Source of the DNA: Sphingomonas sp. JUb134
Lineage (GTDB): Bacteria; Pseudomonadota; Alphaproteobacteria; Sphingomonadales; Sphingomonadaceae
Direction of reading: 5' to 3'
DNA: 64,000 nucleotides
NCBI RefSeq assembly: GCF_004341505.2
Contig: NZ_SLYP02000001.1
Coordinates: forward strand, 2,132,501-2,196,500
The translations under genes were made by a program, and so were the position numbers. A model generated the notes under the pieces. The model did no database searches. It was not told the origin of the DNA and saw only the letters and a program-made list of their open reading frames with translations. This document shows positions 31,352 to 41,430 of the stretch, in pieces (positions within the stretch are counted from its first letter, which is position 1; each line of letters starts with the position of its first letter).

Positions 31352-31993
31352 ATGATCACCGTTCACCATCTCGAGAATAGCCGATCGCAGCGCGTGCTCT
31401 GGCTCCTGGAGGAGCTCGGGCTCCCCTATGCCGTGCAACGCTATGAGCGGGACAAGGCGACGATGCTCGCGCCCCCGGAGCTGCGCCGGGTCCATCCGCT
31501 CGGCAAGTCGCCGGTGATCCAGGACGCGGCCGGCGCGGGCGGCAGCCCGGCGGTGATCGCGGAAACCGGGGCGATCGTCGAATATCTGGTCGAAAAGGCG
31601 GATGGCCGGCTCGGCGCGCCCGCGCATCGCGAGTCCGCGCTGCGCTACCGCCACTTCCTCCACTATGCGGAAGGGTCGCTGATGCCGCCCCTGCTGGTGA
31701 AGCTGGTGCTCGGCCGCGTGCCGGTGTTCGGCAGGGCGGCGCAGCGCCGCATCCAGCCGATGATCGACGTCCACCTCGATTTCATCGAGGCCGAACTCTC
31801 CCGGCGCGACTGGTTCGCGGGCGACGAGTTCACCGCCGCCGACATCATGATGAGCTTTCCGCTGGAGGCGGCGCGCAACCGGGCGGGTCTCGACGAGTCC
31901 CGCCCGGCCACGATCGACTGGCTGGAGCGCATCCACGCCCGCCCGGCCTATGGCGCAGCGCTGGCGAAGGGCGGGCCCTACGCCTACGCCTGA
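31352..31993 (+). CDS. Glutathione S-transferase family protein
   Basis: A 213-residue cytoplasmic GST. An N-terminal thioredoxin-like domain (about 1-85: MITVHHLENSRSQRVLWLLE, with Ser at the usual activating position, LGKSPVI and ETGAIVEYL) is followed by an all-helical C-terminal domain with FTAADIMMSFPLE. GGAGG six bases before the ATG at 31352 fixes the start. It resembles bacterial beta/theta-like GSTs; the substrate is unknown. It converges on the symporter gene with only 6 bp between them. Confidence 0.9.
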   Translation: MITVHHLENSRSQRVLWLLEELGLPYAVQRYERDKATMLAPPELRRVHPLGKSPVIQDAAGAGGSPAVIAETGAIVEYLVEKADGRLGAPAHRESALRYRHFLHYAEGSLMPPLLVKLVLGRVPVFGRAAQRRIQPMIDVHLDFIEAELSRRDWFAGDEFTAADIMMSFPLEAARNRAGLDESRPATIDWLERIHARPAYGAALAKGGPYAYA

Positions 31994-31999
31994 GTGGCC

Positions 32000-33325
32000 T
32001 CAGCCGATGTGCCGGAAGCTGTCCGGGGCATCGGCGCGCGGCGTGCCGGAGGGCGCTTGCGGCGGCTCGATCTCCGCAGGCTCCGGCGCGTCCAGGCCGC
32101 CCTCCCACTTAGCGATCACGGTCGCCGCGATCGCATTGCCGATCACGTTGGTTGCCGTCCGGCCCATGTCCAGGAAGTGATCGACCGCCAGGATCAGCAG
32201 CAGGCCGGCTTCCGGGATCTTGAACATCGACAGCGTGGCCGCGATCACCACCAGGCTCGCGCGCGGTACGCCGGCGATGCCCTTGGACGTGACCATCAGC
32301 ACCAGCAGCATGGTGATCTGCTGCCCCAGCGACAGCTCCACGCCATAGGCCTGCGCGATGAAGATCGACGCGAACGTCATGTACATCATCGAGCCGTCGA
32401 GATTGAACGAATAGCCCAGCGGCAGCACGAAGCTGGCGATGCGCGGCGGCACGCCAAACCGGTCGAGCGCCTCCAGCGTGCGCGGGAAGGCCGCTTCCGA
32501 AGAGGCGGTGGAGAAGCCGACCAGGATCGGCTCGCGCAGGTAGCGGATCAGCTGGCCGATCCGAGGGCCGATCATCAGGAAGGCGACGCCGAACAGCAGC
32601 AGCCACAGCGAGGCGAGGCCCGCAAAGACGCTGGCCATGAAATAGGCGAGCTGCCCGATCACGCTCGGGCCCTGCTCGGCAAGCGTCCCGGCGACCGCTG
32701 CGAACACGGCGATCGGTGCGAATCGCATCACATAGTCGGTGATCTGCAGCATCACCGACACCAGCGCCTCCAGCGCGCGGGTTAGGGGGGCTGCCTTTTC
32801 ACCGACGGCCGTCATCGCGACGCCCACGAACACAGAGAAGACGACAATCTGGAGGATCTCGTTGGTCGCCATCGCCTCGACCATCGAGGCCGGCACGATG
32901 TGGCTGATGAAGTCCTTGAGGTTGAACGACGCCTTCGCCAGCCCGGCGGAAGCATCTGCCGGCGGCATCGGCAGCCCCAGGCCGACGCCCGGCTGCAAGA
33001 GGTTCACCAGGATCAGGCCGACCGTCAGCGACAACAGGCTCGCCCCCACGAACCATGCGAACGCACGCAGGCCGACCCGGCCGAGCGCGCTCGTGTCGCC
33101 CATGTGGGTGATGCCCACCACCAGGGTCGAGAACACCAGCGGCGCAATGATCATCTTGATCAGCCGCAGGAACAGCGCCGTCACGATCGAGAAATAGCCG
33201 GCGATGTCCTTCAACTGTGCCGTGCCGGCGCCGCCCGCATCATCCAGGGACGCGTTCAGCACCCAGCCGACGACAAGGCCCGCGACCAGACCGAAGAGAA
33301 TATAGGCGGTAAGCCGCTTGGCCAT
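32000..33325 (-). CDS. Dicarboxylate/amino acid:cation symporter (DAACS family)
   Basis: A 441-residue inner-membrane carrier with about eight hydrophobic spans and two re-entrant loops. Diagnostic segments are the serine-rich STASSEAAFPRTLEALDRFG loop, [19 protein letters not shown], and NVIGNAIAATVIAKWEG in the last helix. Members take up glutamate, aspartate or C4-dicarboxylates with Na+ or H+. The Pro-rich cytoplasmic tail (about 415-441) is not conserved in the family. A second DAACS gene (54640-55977) is a closer DctA match, so this copy may prefer amino acids. Confidence 0.92.
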   Translation of the reverse strand: MAKRLTAYILFGLVAGLVVGWVLNASLDDAGGAGTAQLKDIAGYFSIVTALFLRLIKMIIAPLVFSTLVVGITHMGDTSALGRVGLRAFAWFVGASLLSLTVGLILVNLLQPGVGLGLPMPPADASAGLAKASFNLKDFISHIVPASMVEAMATNEILQIVVFSVFVGVAMTAVGEKAAPLTRALEALVSVMLQITDYVMRFAPIAVFAAVAGTLAEQGPSVIGQLAYFMASVFAGLASLWLLLFGVAFLMIGPRIGQLIRYLREPILVGFSTASSEAAFPRTLEALDRFGVPPRIASFVLPLGYSFNLDGSMMYMTFASIFIAQAYGVELSLGQQITMLLVLMVTSKGIAGVPRASLVVIAATLSMFKIPEAGLLLILAVDHFLDMGRTATNVIGNAIAATVIAKWEGGLDAPEPAEIEPPQAPSGTPRADAPDSFRHIG

Positions 33326-33478
33326 TCAGAAAAACCCCCGGGGAAGAAGGCCGGCAACCAAGGGGAATGCAACGCCCGGGTCAAGCCGATTGTCCGCGGC
33401 GCGGTGACGCTCCCGCCCTTTTTTCGCAGCCTCAGGAACCTTTGGCAAAAGAACGCAACAGGCGCCCGTGCGGATCGC

Positions 33479-33507
33479 TTGGCAAGGTCGCGGCTTGCTT
33501 CTAATCA
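33479..33507 (+). promoter_or_regulatory. Possible alaS promoter giving a near-leaderless transcript
   Basis: TTGGCA (33479-33484), 17 bp, then TAATCA (33502-33507) just 6 bp before the alaS ATG. No Shine-Dalgarno is seen before that ATG. The -10 match is poor, so this is tentative. The rest of the 188-bp gap between the divergent genes shows nothing else convincing. Confidence 0.3.
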
Positions 33508-33513
33508 GCGCGC

Positions 33514-36168
33514 ATGATCTCGACCAACGATGTTCGCCGCTCGTTCCTCGACTATTTCGAGAAGGAGGGGCATGCGCGCGTGCCGTCTGCGCCGCTGGTG
33601 CCGCAGAACGACCCGACGCTGATGTTCGTGAACGCCGGCATGGTGCCGTTCAAGAACGTCTTCACCGGGCTGGAGACACGCCCCTACAGCACCGCGACAT
33701 CGTCGCAGAAGTGCGTGCGTGCCGGCGGCAAGCACAACGACCTCGACAACGTCGGCTACACCGCGCGCCACCACACCTTCTTCGAGATGCTCGGCAACTT
33801 CTCGTTCGGCGACTATTTCAAGGATCGCGCGATCGAGCTCGCCTGGAACCTGATCACCCGCGAATGGGGGATCGCCAAGGACCGGCTGCTCGTCACCGTC
33901 TACCACACCGACGACCAGGCGGCCGAGCTCTGGAAGAAGATCGCCGGCCTTTCCGACGATCGCATCATCCGCATCGCCACCAAGGACAATTTCTGGGCGA
34001 TGGGCGACGACGGTCCCTGCGGCCCCTGCTCGGAAATCTTCTTCGATCACGGCGACCACATCGCCGGTGGCCCGCCGGGATCGCCGGACGAGGACGGCGA
34101 CCGCTTCGTCGAGATCTGGAACCTCGTCTTCATGCAGTATCTGCAGGCGGGGAACGAGATCATCGGCGAGCTGCCGCGCCCGTCGATCGACACCGGCATG
34201 GGCCTGGAGCGCGTCGCCGCCGTGCTGCAGGGCGTTCATGACAACTACGACACCGACACCTTCCGCGCGCTGATCGACGAATCGGGTGCGCTCACCGGCG
34301 CGGCCACCGACGGCCCGATGCAGGCGAGCCACCGCATCATCGCCGACCATCTGCGCGCCTCGGGCTTCCTGGTCGCGGACGGCGTGCTGCCCGCCAACGA
34401 AGGCCGTGGCTATGTGCTCCGCCGCATCATGCGCCGCGCGATGCGCCATGCGCACCTGCTCGGCGCCAAGCAGCCGCTGATGCACCGGATGGTGCCGTCG
34501 CTGGTGGCCGAGATGGGCGCCGCCTATCCGGACCTCGTCCGCGCGCAGCCGCTGATCGAGGCGACGCTGCTTCAGGAGGAGACCCGCTTCCGCCAGACGC
34601 TCGACAAGGGCCTGCGCTTGCTCGACGAGGCGACCGCCGGCATGGCAAAGGGCGATACGCTCGCGGGCGAGACCGCGTTCAAGCTCTACGACACCTTCGG
34701 CTTCCCCTACGACCTGACGGAGGATGCGCTGCGAAGTCAGGGTCTGGGCGTCGATCGCGCCGGCTTCGAAACTGCGATGGCCGAGCAGAAGCGCGCCGCC
34801 CGCGCCGCCTGGAAGGGCTCCGGCGCCAAGGCCTCCGACGAGGTCTGGTTCGACATCGTCGAGGAAAGCGGCGCAACCGAATTCACCGGCTATGCAGTCG
34901 CCGAAGGGCAGGGCGAAGTGATCGCGCTGGTCCGCGACGGCGCTCGCGTCGACCGGGCCGAGGCCGGCGAGGAGGTGTTCGTCGTCACCAACCAGACGCC
35001 TTTCTATGCGGAAAGCGGCGGTCAGGTCGGCGACAGCGGCACGATCGACACCGACAAGGGCCTGTCGGCCACCGTGCTCGACACGTCCAAGCAGCTCGGC
35101 AAGCTCCACGTCCACCGCACGCGCATCAACGCCGGCACGCTGGCGGTCGGCGACAGCGTGCACCTGGCGATCGACACCGCACGTCGTGGCCAGATCCGCG
35201 CCAACCACTCCGCCACCCATCTGCTGCACGAGGCTCTGCGCGAGCAGCTCGGCACCCACGTCGCACAGAAGGGCAGCCTGGTGGCGCCCGAGCGGCTGCG
35301 CTTCGACTTCTCGCAGCCGACGCCGATCTCCCCCGCCGACATCGCCGAGGTGGAGGCGCAGGTGAATGCGCAGGTGCGCGGCAACGGCACCGTCACGACG
35401 CGCCTGATGACGCCCGACGACGCCATCGCCATGGGCGCGATGGCGCTGTTCGGCGAGAAGTACGGCGACGAGGTCCGCGTCGTCTCGATGGGCGAAGATG
35501 CCGAGGGCACCTATTCGATCGAGTTGTGCGGCGGCACGCACGTCAACGCGCTGGGCGAGATCGGCGTGTTCAAAATCGTCGGCGAGGGCGCCGTGTCGAG
35601 CGGCGTCCGCCGCATCGAGGCGTTGACGGGCGAGGCCGCACGCCAGTGGCTCGCCGGCCGCGACGAAAAGCTGCGCGAAGCCGCTGCCCTGCTCAAGGCA
35701 ACCCCGGACGAGGTGCCCGGTCGCGTCGCGACGCTGGTCGAGGAACGCCGTCGCCTCGAGCGCGAGCTTGCCGAGGCCAAGAAGGCGCTGGCCCTTGGCG
35801 GCGGTGCCGGTGCGGCACCCGCGGGTCCGGAAACGGTCGGCGGCGTGGCCTTCGTCGGCCAGGTGCTCGACGGCCTTGAGGCAAAGGCGCTGCGCGGCGC
35901 AGTGGATGAAGCCAAGCAGCGCATCGGCTCCGGCGTCGTCGCGCTGGTCGCGGTAAACGACGGCCGCGCCTCGGTCGCAGTCGGCGTCACCGCCGATCTG
36001 GTCGGCACCCACAGTGCCGTCGACCTGGTCAAGGCAGCGGTCGCGGCGCTCGGCGGCCAAGGCGGCGGCGGCCGTCCCGACATGGCCCAGGGCGGCGGTC
36101 CGGACGGCGACAAGGGCGCCGAAGCGGTTGCCGCAGTCCGTGCAGCACTGGAGCCGGTTGCGGCCTGA
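33514..36168 (+). CDS. alaS: Alanine--tRNA ligase
   Basis: An 884-residue class II synthetase that charges tRNA-Ala in the cytoplasm and edits mischarged Ser/Gly. The catalytic core (about 1-245: [42 protein letters not shown]) and tRNA-recognition region are followed by the editing domain, with zinc motif [12 protein letters not shown] and [13 protein letters not shown]. The C-terminal DHHA1/C-Ala domain ends [13 protein letters not shown]. The length is standard. It is a stand-alone gene with a strong hairpin terminator; a ribosome site is not apparent. Confidence 0.97.
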   Translation: MISTNDVRRSFLDYFEKEGHARVPSAPLVPQNDPTLMFVNAGMVPFKNVFTGLETRPYSTATSSQKCVRAGGKHNDLDNVGYTARHHTFFEMLGNFSFGDYFKDRAIELAWNLITREWGIAKDRLLVTVYHTDDQAAELWKKIAGLSDDRIIRIATKDNFWAMGDDGPCGPCSEIFFDHGDHIAGGPPGSPDEDGDRFVEIWNLVFMQYLQAGNEIIGELPRPSIDTGMGLERVAAVLQGVHDNYDTDTFRALIDESGALTGAATDGPMQASHRIIADHLRASGFLVADGVLPANEGRGYVLRRIMRRAMRHAHLLGAKQPLMHRMVPSLVAEMGAAYPDLVRAQPLIEATLLQEETRFRQTLDKGLRLLDEATAGMAKGDTLAGETAFKLYDTFGFPYDLTEDALRSQGLGVDRAGFETAMAEQKRAARAAWKGSGAKASDEVWFDIVEESGATEFTGYAVAEGQGEVIALVRDGARVDRAEAGEEVFVVTNQTPFYAESGGQVGDSGTIDTDKGLSATVLDTSKQLGKLHVHRTRINAGTLAVGDSVHLAIDTARRGQIRANHSATHLLHEALREQLGTHVAQKGSLVAPERLRFDFSQPTPISPADIAEVEAQVNAQVRGNGTVTTRLMTPDDAIAMGAMALFGEKYGDEVRVVSMGEDAEGTYSIELCGGTHVNALGEIGVFKIVGEGAVSSGVRRIEALTGEAARQWLAGRDEKLREAAALLKATPDEVPGRVATLVEERRRLERELAEAKKALALGGGAGAAPAGPETVGGVAFVGQVLDGLEAKALRGAVDEAKQRIGSGVVALVAVNDGRASVAVGVTADLVGTHSAVDLVKAAVAALGGQGGGGRPDMAQGGGPDGDKGAEAVAAVRAALEPVAA

Positions 36169-36173
36169 ACGGG

Positions 36174-36199
36174 CAGGGGCGGACCAATCTCCGCCCCTG
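36174..36199 (+). terminator. alaS terminator
   Basis: A 9-bp perfect stem CAGGGGCGG / CCGCCCCTG with an 8-base loop starts 6 bp after the alaS stop. It is followed by TATTCCT, not a pure T-tract. Confidence 0.7.
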
Positions 36200-36221
36200 T
36201 ATTCCTAAGGGCGAAGCCGTA

Positions 36222-36244
36222 CCCCGGCGAAGGCCGGGGCCCAG
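36222..36244 (+). repeat. Intergenic palindromic repeat, module A (copy 3)
   Basis: CCCCGGCGAAGGCCGGGG followed by CCCAG, directly after the alaS terminator. Module B is absent here, so A can occur alone. The rest of the gap to 36373 is unremarkable apart from a small stem (CTCGGC/GCCGAG, 36355-36373) abutting the antiporter stop. Confidence 0.7.
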
Positions 36245-36373
36245 AGCCACGCGCGTTGCCGCTTCAACGTCTTAGCCGGTTTCCTGAAGCGGAACGGCAA
36301 TAAGAGTGGCTGCTAAGTTTCTGTAAGATAACGGAAAACCGCCGGGTCCTTGCGCTCGGCAAAGACCGCCGAG

Positions 36374-38146
36374 CTATCCCGCAACCTCGCTCCGCCGCGT
36401 GCGCCGCAAGCGGGGCTCGCGCTCCAGCCCGGCGCCCTCGCGGATCTCGCGACGCAGTTCGTCGCGCTTCTCGTGGATGGAGGCGATCACGGGTCCCATC
36501 GCCACCCCCATCTCGACCAGCACCGCCTCCGATAGCTGAAGCGAGCTTTCCAGCGTCTCCGGCACCGCTTCGGTCACCCCCGCCGCATAGAGTTCGGCCG
36601 CATGCGCCGCATCGCGCGCGCGCGCGACGATGGTGAGGTTCGGGACCCACCCGCGCACCCGCCGCGCGATCCGCACCGTCAGCACGGGCTCGTCCATCGT
36701 CAGGATCAGCGCCGTTGCGCGTCCGAGGTTCAGGCGATCGACGAGCTCCGGCCGAACCACGTCGCCGAAGATCACGGGGTATCCCTGCCGCCGCGCCGCT
36801 GCCACCGTGTCGATATTCGATTCCACCGCGATGAACGGCTTGTCGTGCGCACGCAGCATGTCCGCGACCATGCGCCCAACCCGACCGAAGCCGATGATGA
36901 CGGCGCCCGGCCCCTCCGCGCTCGGCTGCGGTTCCTCGACGCCGCTCCCCAGGTCGATCTTGCGCGCCGCACGTTTGCCGATCATCGCGAGCAGCGGCGT
37001 GATCGTCAGGCCGATCGCCGTCACCGTCTGCCAGAAGGCGGCGGTGGAGGGCTGGATCAGATGCGCCTGTGCCGCTGTCGCCAGCACGATCAGCGTCGTC
37101 TCCGACGGGCTGGCCATCAGCAGGCTGGTCTCGGCGGCGACGCCGCGGCGCAGACGCGCGACCCGCAGCATCGCGCCGGTGATCAGCGCCTTCACCAGCA
37201 CCACGCCGCCCACGGCCGCTGCCAGCGACAGCCAATTCTCGGCGATCGACCGCAGGTCCAGGCTCATGCCGACCGTGATCAGGAACACGCCCAGCGCTAG
37301 CCCCTTGAAGGGCGCGGTGATCACCTCGACCTCGGTGTGATATTCGGTCTCGGCGATCAGCAGGCCGGCGAGCAGTGCGCCGACGATCGGCGACAAGCCC
37401 GCGGCGGTCGTCACCATGCTGGCCACGATCACCACCAGCAGGCTCGCCGACAGGAACAGCTCCGGGCTCTTCGTTCGCGCCGCCTGAGCGAACAACCGCG
37501 GCAGGATAAGCCGCCCGCCCACGAACAGCGCGGCGATCGCCACCGTTCCCCAGATCAGCGTGTTGGCGAGACCACCCCAGCCGGCATCCTGCGCATTGGG
37601 TGCGAGGGCGCCGAGCGCGAAGATGATCGGCACCAGCGCCAGATCCTCGAACAACAGCATCGAAAAGGCGGTGCGCCCGACCAGGCTGGTCGTGCCCGCC
37701 ATCGGCAGCACCAGCGCGGTCGACGACAACGCCAGCGCCAGCCCGAGCCCCATCGCGCCCGGAAGCCCCTGGCCGAGCAGGAACAGCGCGCCGGCGATCG
37801 CAGCCCCCGACACCAGCAGCTCCGACGCGCCCAGCCCGAACACCTGGCTGCGCATCGCCCACAGGCGCCGGAACGACAGCTCCAGTCCGATCGAGAACAG
37901 CAGCAACACGATGCCGAATTCGGCAAAGGGGTCGATCGAGTGTCTGTCCGTGATGGTGACGTGGAACAGCCACGGAAACCGGTCCACCAGCGCGCCCAGT
38001 CCGGCGGGGCCAACCAGCACGCCCACCAGGATGAAGCCGATCACCGGGTTGACGCGGAACCGGGCAAACGCCGGGATCACGAGCCCGGCGGCCCCCAGGA
38101 TCACGAGGGAGTCGCTGAACGGCGTCGAATCGATCGGGAGTGGCAT
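36374..38146 (-). CDS. CPA2-family monovalent cation:proton antiporter with RCK (TrkA-N) domain
   Basis: A 590-residue inner-membrane protein. Residues 1 to about 390 form a Na+/H+-exchanger fold of about 12 spans (SIGLELSFRRLW, LSSTALVLP, SPIVGALLAGLLIAE). An NAD-binding RCK_N domain starts near 405 with VIIGFGRVGRMVADML. It resembles KefB/KefC and YbaL, potassium or sodium efflux antiporters gated by nucleotides or thiols; the ion is not certain. The charged C-terminal tail is short, without an RCK_C domain. It lies downstream of icd on the same strand but beyond icd's terminator, so it is probably transcribed separately. Confidence 0.9.
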   Translation of the reverse strand: MPLPIDSTPFSDSLVILGAAGLVIPAFARFRVNPVIGFILVGVLVGPAGLGALVDRFPWLFHVTITDRHSIDPFAEFGIVLLLFSIGLELSFRRLWAMRSQVFGLGASELLVSGAAIAGALFLLGQGLPGAMGLGLALALSSTALVLPMAGTTSLVGRTAFSMLLFEDLALVPIIFALGALAPNAQDAGWGGLANTLIWGTVAIAALFVGGRLILPRLFAQAARTKSPELFLSASLLVVIVASMVTTAAGLSPIVGALLAGLLIAETEYHTEVEVITAPFKGLALGVFLITVGMSLDLRSIAENWLSLAAAVGGVVLVKALITGAMLRVARLRRGVAAETSLLMASPSETTLIVLATAAQAHLIQPSTAAFWQTVTAIGLTITPLLAMIGKRAARKIDLGSGVEEPQPSAEGPGAVIIGFGRVGRMVADMLRAHDKPFIAVESNIDTVAAARRQGYPVIFGDVVRPELVDRLNLGRATALILTMDEPVLTVRIARRVRGWVPNLTIVARARDAAHAAELYAAGVTEAVPETLESSLQLSEAVLVEMGVAMGPVIASIHEKRDELRREIREGAGLEREPRLRRTRRSEVAG

Positions 38147-38222
38147 GGCGCCTTTGTTGCGGATGGCGACCCGTCTGCCAACGCCGCGAAGCGCGGCGGG
38201 CGCGGTTTACCGCATCCTCAGC

Positions 38223-38256
38223 AAAAAGGGGCCGGCGGATCGCTCCGCCGGCCCCT
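38223..38256 (-). terminator. Rho-independent terminator of icd
   Basis: Read on the minus strand, a 13-bp perfect stem (AGGGGCCGGCGGA with TCCGCCGGCCCCT, 4-base loop) runs into TTTTT. It lies about 25 bp after the icd stop and is the clearest terminator in the window. Confidence 0.9.
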
Positions 38257-38280
38257 CGTTGTTACGCGCTTCGGCGAAGA

Positions 38281-39504
38281 TCAGGCGCCGATCGCGCCCA
38301 TCTTGCTCTCCAGGTTCACGCGGACCTGCTCGAAGAACTGCTCGGTGGTCATCCAGGGCTGGTCCGGGCCGATCAGGATCGCGAGATCCTTGGTCATGTG
38401 GCCGTTCTCCACGGTCTCGATGCAGACGCGCTCCAGCGTCTCGGCGAACTGGGTCACCTCCGGCGTGCCGTCGAACTTGCCGCGGTACTTGAGGCCGCCG
38501 GTCCACGCGAAGATCGACGCGATCGGGTTGGTCGAGGTCGCCTTGCCCTGCTCGTGCTGGCGATAGTGGCGCGTGACGGTGCCGTGCGCCGCCTCCGCCT
38601 CGATCGTCTTGCCGTCCGGCGTCATCAGCACCGAGGTCATCAGGCCCAGCGAGCCGAAGCCCTGCGCCACCTGGTCCGACTGCACGTCGCCGTCATAGTT
38701 CTTGCAGGCCCAGACGAACTCGCCGTTCCACTTCAGCGCGGAGGCGACCATGTCGTCGATCAGGCGGTGCTGGTAGATGATGCCGGCCGCCTGGAACTGG
38801 TCGGCGAACTCGGTCGCGAACACCTCTTCGAAGATGTCCTTGAAGCGGCCGTCATAGGCCTTGAGGATGGTGTTCTTGGTCGACAGGTACAGCGGCCAGC
38901 CGCGCCCCAGGCTGTAGTTCATGCTGGCGCGGGCGAAGTCGCGGATCGACTCGTCCAGGTTGTACATGCCCATCGCGACGCCCGCTGCCGGGAAGTCGAA
39001 CACCTCGTGCTCGATAACCTCGCCGTCGACGCCCTCGAACTTCATGGTCAGCTTGCCCGCACCCGGCACCTTGAAGTCGGTCGCCTTGTACTGGTCGCCG
39101 AACGCGTGGCGGCCGACGACGATCGGGTGGGTCCAGCCCGGGATCAGCCGCGGCACGTTCTGGATCACGATGGGCTCGCGGAAGATCACGCCGCCCAGGA
39201 TGTTGCGGATCGTGCCGTTGGGCGAACGCCACATCTTCTTGAGGCCGAATTCCTCGACGCGCGCCTCGTCCGGGGTGATCGTCGCGCACTTCACGCCGAC
39301 GCCGTACTTCTGGATCGCCTTGGCCGAATCGATCGTGATCTGGTCGTCGGTCTCGTCGCGCTTCTGGATGCCCAGGTCGTAATATTCGAGGTCGATGTCG
39401 AGGTACGGGAGGATCAGCCGCTCGCGGATCCATGCCCAGATGATGCGGGTCATCTCGTCGCCGTCGATCTCCACGACGGGCGTCTTCACCTTGATCTTGG
39501 CCAT
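38281..39504 (-). CDS. icd: NADP-dependent isocitrate dehydrogenase
   Basis: A 407-residue TCA-cycle enzyme that oxidises isocitrate to 2-oxoglutarate and makes NADPH. It is the dimeric eukaryote-like type usual in alphaproteobacteria: [19 protein letters not shown] at the start, SPNGTIRN phosphate-site loop, YDGDVQSD metal-binding Asp residues, and [12 protein letters not shown] with NADP contacts. The ATG at 39504 is preceded by GAAAGCGAGATC; the in-frame ATG further upstream adds a non-family tail. It diverges from psd. Confidence 0.96.
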   Translation of the reverse strand: MAKIKVKTPVVEIDGDEMTRIIWAWIRERLILPYLDIDLEYYDLGIQKRDETDDQITIDSAKAIQKYGVGVKCATITPDEARVEEFGLKKMWRSPNGTIRNILGGVIFREPIVIQNVPRLIPGWTHPIVVGRHAFGDQYKATDFKVPGAGKLTMKFEGVDGEVIEHEVFDFPAAGVAMGMYNLDESIRDFARASMNYSLGRGWPLYLSTKNTILKAYDGRFKDIFEEVFATEFADQFQAAGIIYQHRLIDDMVASALKWNGEFVWACKNYDGDVQSDQVAQGFGSLGLMTSVLMTPDGKTIEAEAAHGTVTRHYRQHEQGKATSTNPIASIFAWTGGLKYRGKFDGTPEVTQFAETLERVCIETVENGHMTKDLAILIGPDQPWMTTEQFFEQVRVNLESKMGAIGA

Positions 39505-39651
39505 GATCTCGCTTTCCGTGTTGGCTGGATGGGTTGCCGTGCGTCCTAGGAGCAACCCGGGCGGCGATCAACCGGGGAGCCGGCCGGGGGAGGGCGCGTC
39601 GACCAAGCGCGCGTGTTGTCAGGCGAACGGGGCGCGGGTACACCCGCGTGC

Positions 39652-40383
39652 ATGGCATCCTTGGAAAAACCGCCGATCGTGACGACGACGGTGAAATGGC
39701 GCTGGCCCTCGGTTCACCCCGAGGGGCGCAAATATGTAGCGATCTCCGCCATTGTTGCGGCGATCTTCCTCTTCTTCGTCTGGGACGAGCTCGGCTTCGC
39801 GCTGGTCGGCTTCACCATCTGGGTGGCCGCCTTCTTCCGCGACCCCATCCGGGTGACGCCCCAGGGCGCCGACCTGATCGTGGCGCCGGCCGACGGTCTC
39901 GTGACGATGATTGAGCGCGTACCGCTGCCGCCCGAACTGCGTGGCCCCAACGGCCTCGGCGAAGAGCCGCTGGTCCGCGTCTCGATCTTCATGAGCGTGT
40001 TCGACGTCCACATCAATCGCTCGCCGATCGCTGGCACCGTCCGCCAGGTCGTCTACATCTCGGGCAAGTTCCTGAACGCCGACCTCAACAAGGCGAGCGA
40101 CGAGAACGAGCGCCAGCACATCGTGGTCGAGGACATGTACGGCCGCCGCATCGGCTTCACCCAGATCGCGGGCCTCGTCGCCCGCCGCATCGTCGGCTTC
40201 GTGAAGCCGGGCGACATCATCGCCGCCGGCCAGCGCGTCGGCCTGATCCGCTTCGGCAGCCGCGTCGACGTGTTCCTGCCCGACGGCATCGAGCCGCAGG
40301 TGATCCTCGGCCAGCGCAGCATCGCAGGGGAAACCATCCTCGGCCGCCCGGCAGTGCCGGCACCCGCCGGCGTCGCGCAGTAA
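39652..40383 (+). CDS. psd: Phosphatidylserine decarboxylase proenzyme, short type
   Basis: A 243-residue membrane-associated pyruvoyl enzyme that makes phosphatidylethanolamine from phosphatidylserine. It has a hydrophobic N-terminal anchor (about 30-62), the conserved [22 protein letters not shown] and the self-cleavage site G202-S203 in [11 protein letters not shown], whose Ser becomes the pyruvoyl group. The short length fits the archaeal-type family. The ATG at 39652 gives the typical MASLEKP start, but a small hairpin (CGCGGGT/ACCCGCG) abuts it and no ribosome site is obvious; a GTG at 39613 is possible. The next gene, pssA, makes its substrate. Confidence 0.94.
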   Translation: MASLEKPPIVTTTVKWRWPSVHPEGRKYVAISAIVAAIFLFFVWDELGFALVGFTIWVAAFFRDPIRVTPQGADLIVAPADGLVTMIERVPLPPELRGPNGLGEEPLVRVSIFMSVFDVHINRSPIAGTVRQVVYISGKFLNADLNKASDENERQHIVVEDMYGRRIGFTQIAGLVARRIVGFVKPGDIIAAGQRVGLIRFGSRVDVFLPDGIEPQVILGQRSIAGETILGRPAVPAPAGVAQ

Positions 40384-40393
40384 GGCGGCCGCG

Positions 40394-41170
40394 ATGCGTC
40401 GTCCTCGTCCCACGCGCGGCATTCCGCTGCGCGCCGTCGCCCCTAACGCGGTCACCGCGCTGGCCCTGTGCTCCGGCCTCACCGGCATTCGCTTTGCGAT
40501 CGCGGGCGATTGGGAGCGTGCGATCATCATGATCCTGGTCGCGGGCGTGCTGGACGGGATCGACGGCCGCATCGCGCGCCTGGTCCACGGGCAGAGCCGC
40601 TTCGGGGCCGAACTCGATTCGCTCTCCGACGCGATCTCCTTCGGCGTCTCGCCCGCGCTGATCCTCTATCTCTGGTCGCTGGTGGCGGCGCCGCGGATCG
40701 GATGGATCTGCGCCCTCGTCTATGCAGTCTTCTGTGCGCTCCGGCTCGCCCGCTTCAACGCCCAGATCGACGTCGTGGAGCAGCCGCACAAGTCCGCCGG
40801 CTTTCTCACCGGCATTCCCGCACCCGCGGGTGCGGGCCTTGCCATGCTGCCCATCTACATCTGGCTCTGGTCGGGGGAGGCGGTGTTCCGCTCCCCCTGG
40901 ATTGTCGCGCCCTGGGTGGCGTTCATCGCCTTCCTGATGGTGTCCAGCCTGGCGACCTACAGCTGGTCGTCGCTGAAGCTCCGGCGCAACATCCGGTTCG
41001 AGGCGATCGTGGTGGTAGTGATCGTCGCGGCAGCGCTGGTTTCGGCGCCTTGGCAGACGCTGACGGTAGTCTGCGTCGGCTACCTCGCCACGCTGCCCTT
41101 CAGCATCCGCTCCTACCGCCGGGTCAAGCGGCTGCGCGAAGGGTCCGCGCCGTCGCCCGCTGCCGGATAA
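40394..41170 (+). CDS. pssA: CDP-diacylglycerol--serine O-phosphatidyltransferase
   Basis: A 258-residue integral inner-membrane enzyme that makes phosphatidylserine from CDP-DAG and serine. The CDP-alcohol transferase motif DG(x2)AR(x8)G(x3)D(x3)D is intact in DGIDGRIARLVHGQSRFGAE followed by LDSLSD. About seven hydrophobic spans are seen. It starts 10 bp after psd and forms a two-gene phosphatidylethanolamine operon with it. Its last 47 bases overlap, on the other strand, the end of a small membrane-protein gene. Confidence 0.95.
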   Translation: MRRPRPTRGIPLRAVAPNAVTALALCSGLTGIRFAIAGDWERAIIMILVAGVLDGIDGRIARLVHGQSRFGAELDSLSDAISFGVSPALILYLWSLVAAPRIGWICALVYAVFCALRLARFNAQIDVVEQPHKSAGFLTGIPAPAGAGLAMLPIYIWLWSGEAVFRSPWIVAPWVAFIAFLMVSSLATYSWSSLKLRRNIRFEAIVVVVIVAAALVSAPWQTLTVVCVGYLATLPFSIRSYRRVKRLREGSAPSPAAG

Positions 41171-41342
41171 GGTTGCGGCGCGAGGACAGCCGCACCGCCG
41201 GCAGGCGCTCCATCGGAACCTCGGGACCATGGCGCAGCAGGCGGGCGATCCGCTGCCACTGCGGCGCCACGGTTGCAACGATGGTCGAGATCGCCACCGC
41301 AAGGGTGAGGGCGAAGAGCAGTGAAGCAAACAGACTGGCCAT
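41124..41342 (-). CDS. Small single-span membrane protein, possibly SOS-controlled
   Basis: A 72-residue protein that I do not recognise. Residues 3-25 (SLFASLLFALTLAVAISTIV) form one hydrophobic span, followed by a basic Arg-rich tail (RLSSRRNLIRQRATARTLR), so the tail probably faces the cytoplasm. The start at 41342 is well supported by GGAGG six bases upstream. Upstream lies a TTGACA promoter with LexA-like half-sites inside it. Small membrane proteins under LexA control include the Caulobacter division inhibitor SidA, but no sequence similarity is claimed. The 3' end overlaps pssA convergently by 47 bp. Confidence 0.65.
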   Translation of the reverse strand: MASLFASLLFALTLAVAISTIVATVAPQWQRIARLLRHGPEVPMERLPAVRLSSRRNLIRQRATARTLRAAA

Positions 41343-41430
41343 GAAAAACCTCCGAACGCTTGCCGGAACACGGTAACGCTTCTTTAAGACACAAGAAGCG
41401 CTCGCCGCTTTGGTTCCGAAATCCTGTTGT

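Noticed and set aside
33505..36060. 851-residue minus-strand ORF opposite alaS
   Set aside because: alaS is unmistakable on the plus strand; the antisense protein has no family signature.
39625..39655. Hairpin CGCGGGT/ACCCGCG just before the psd ATG as an RNA thermometer
   Set aside because: The stem is very short with a tiny loop and pairs no ribosome site; it may only reflect uncertainty about the psd start.
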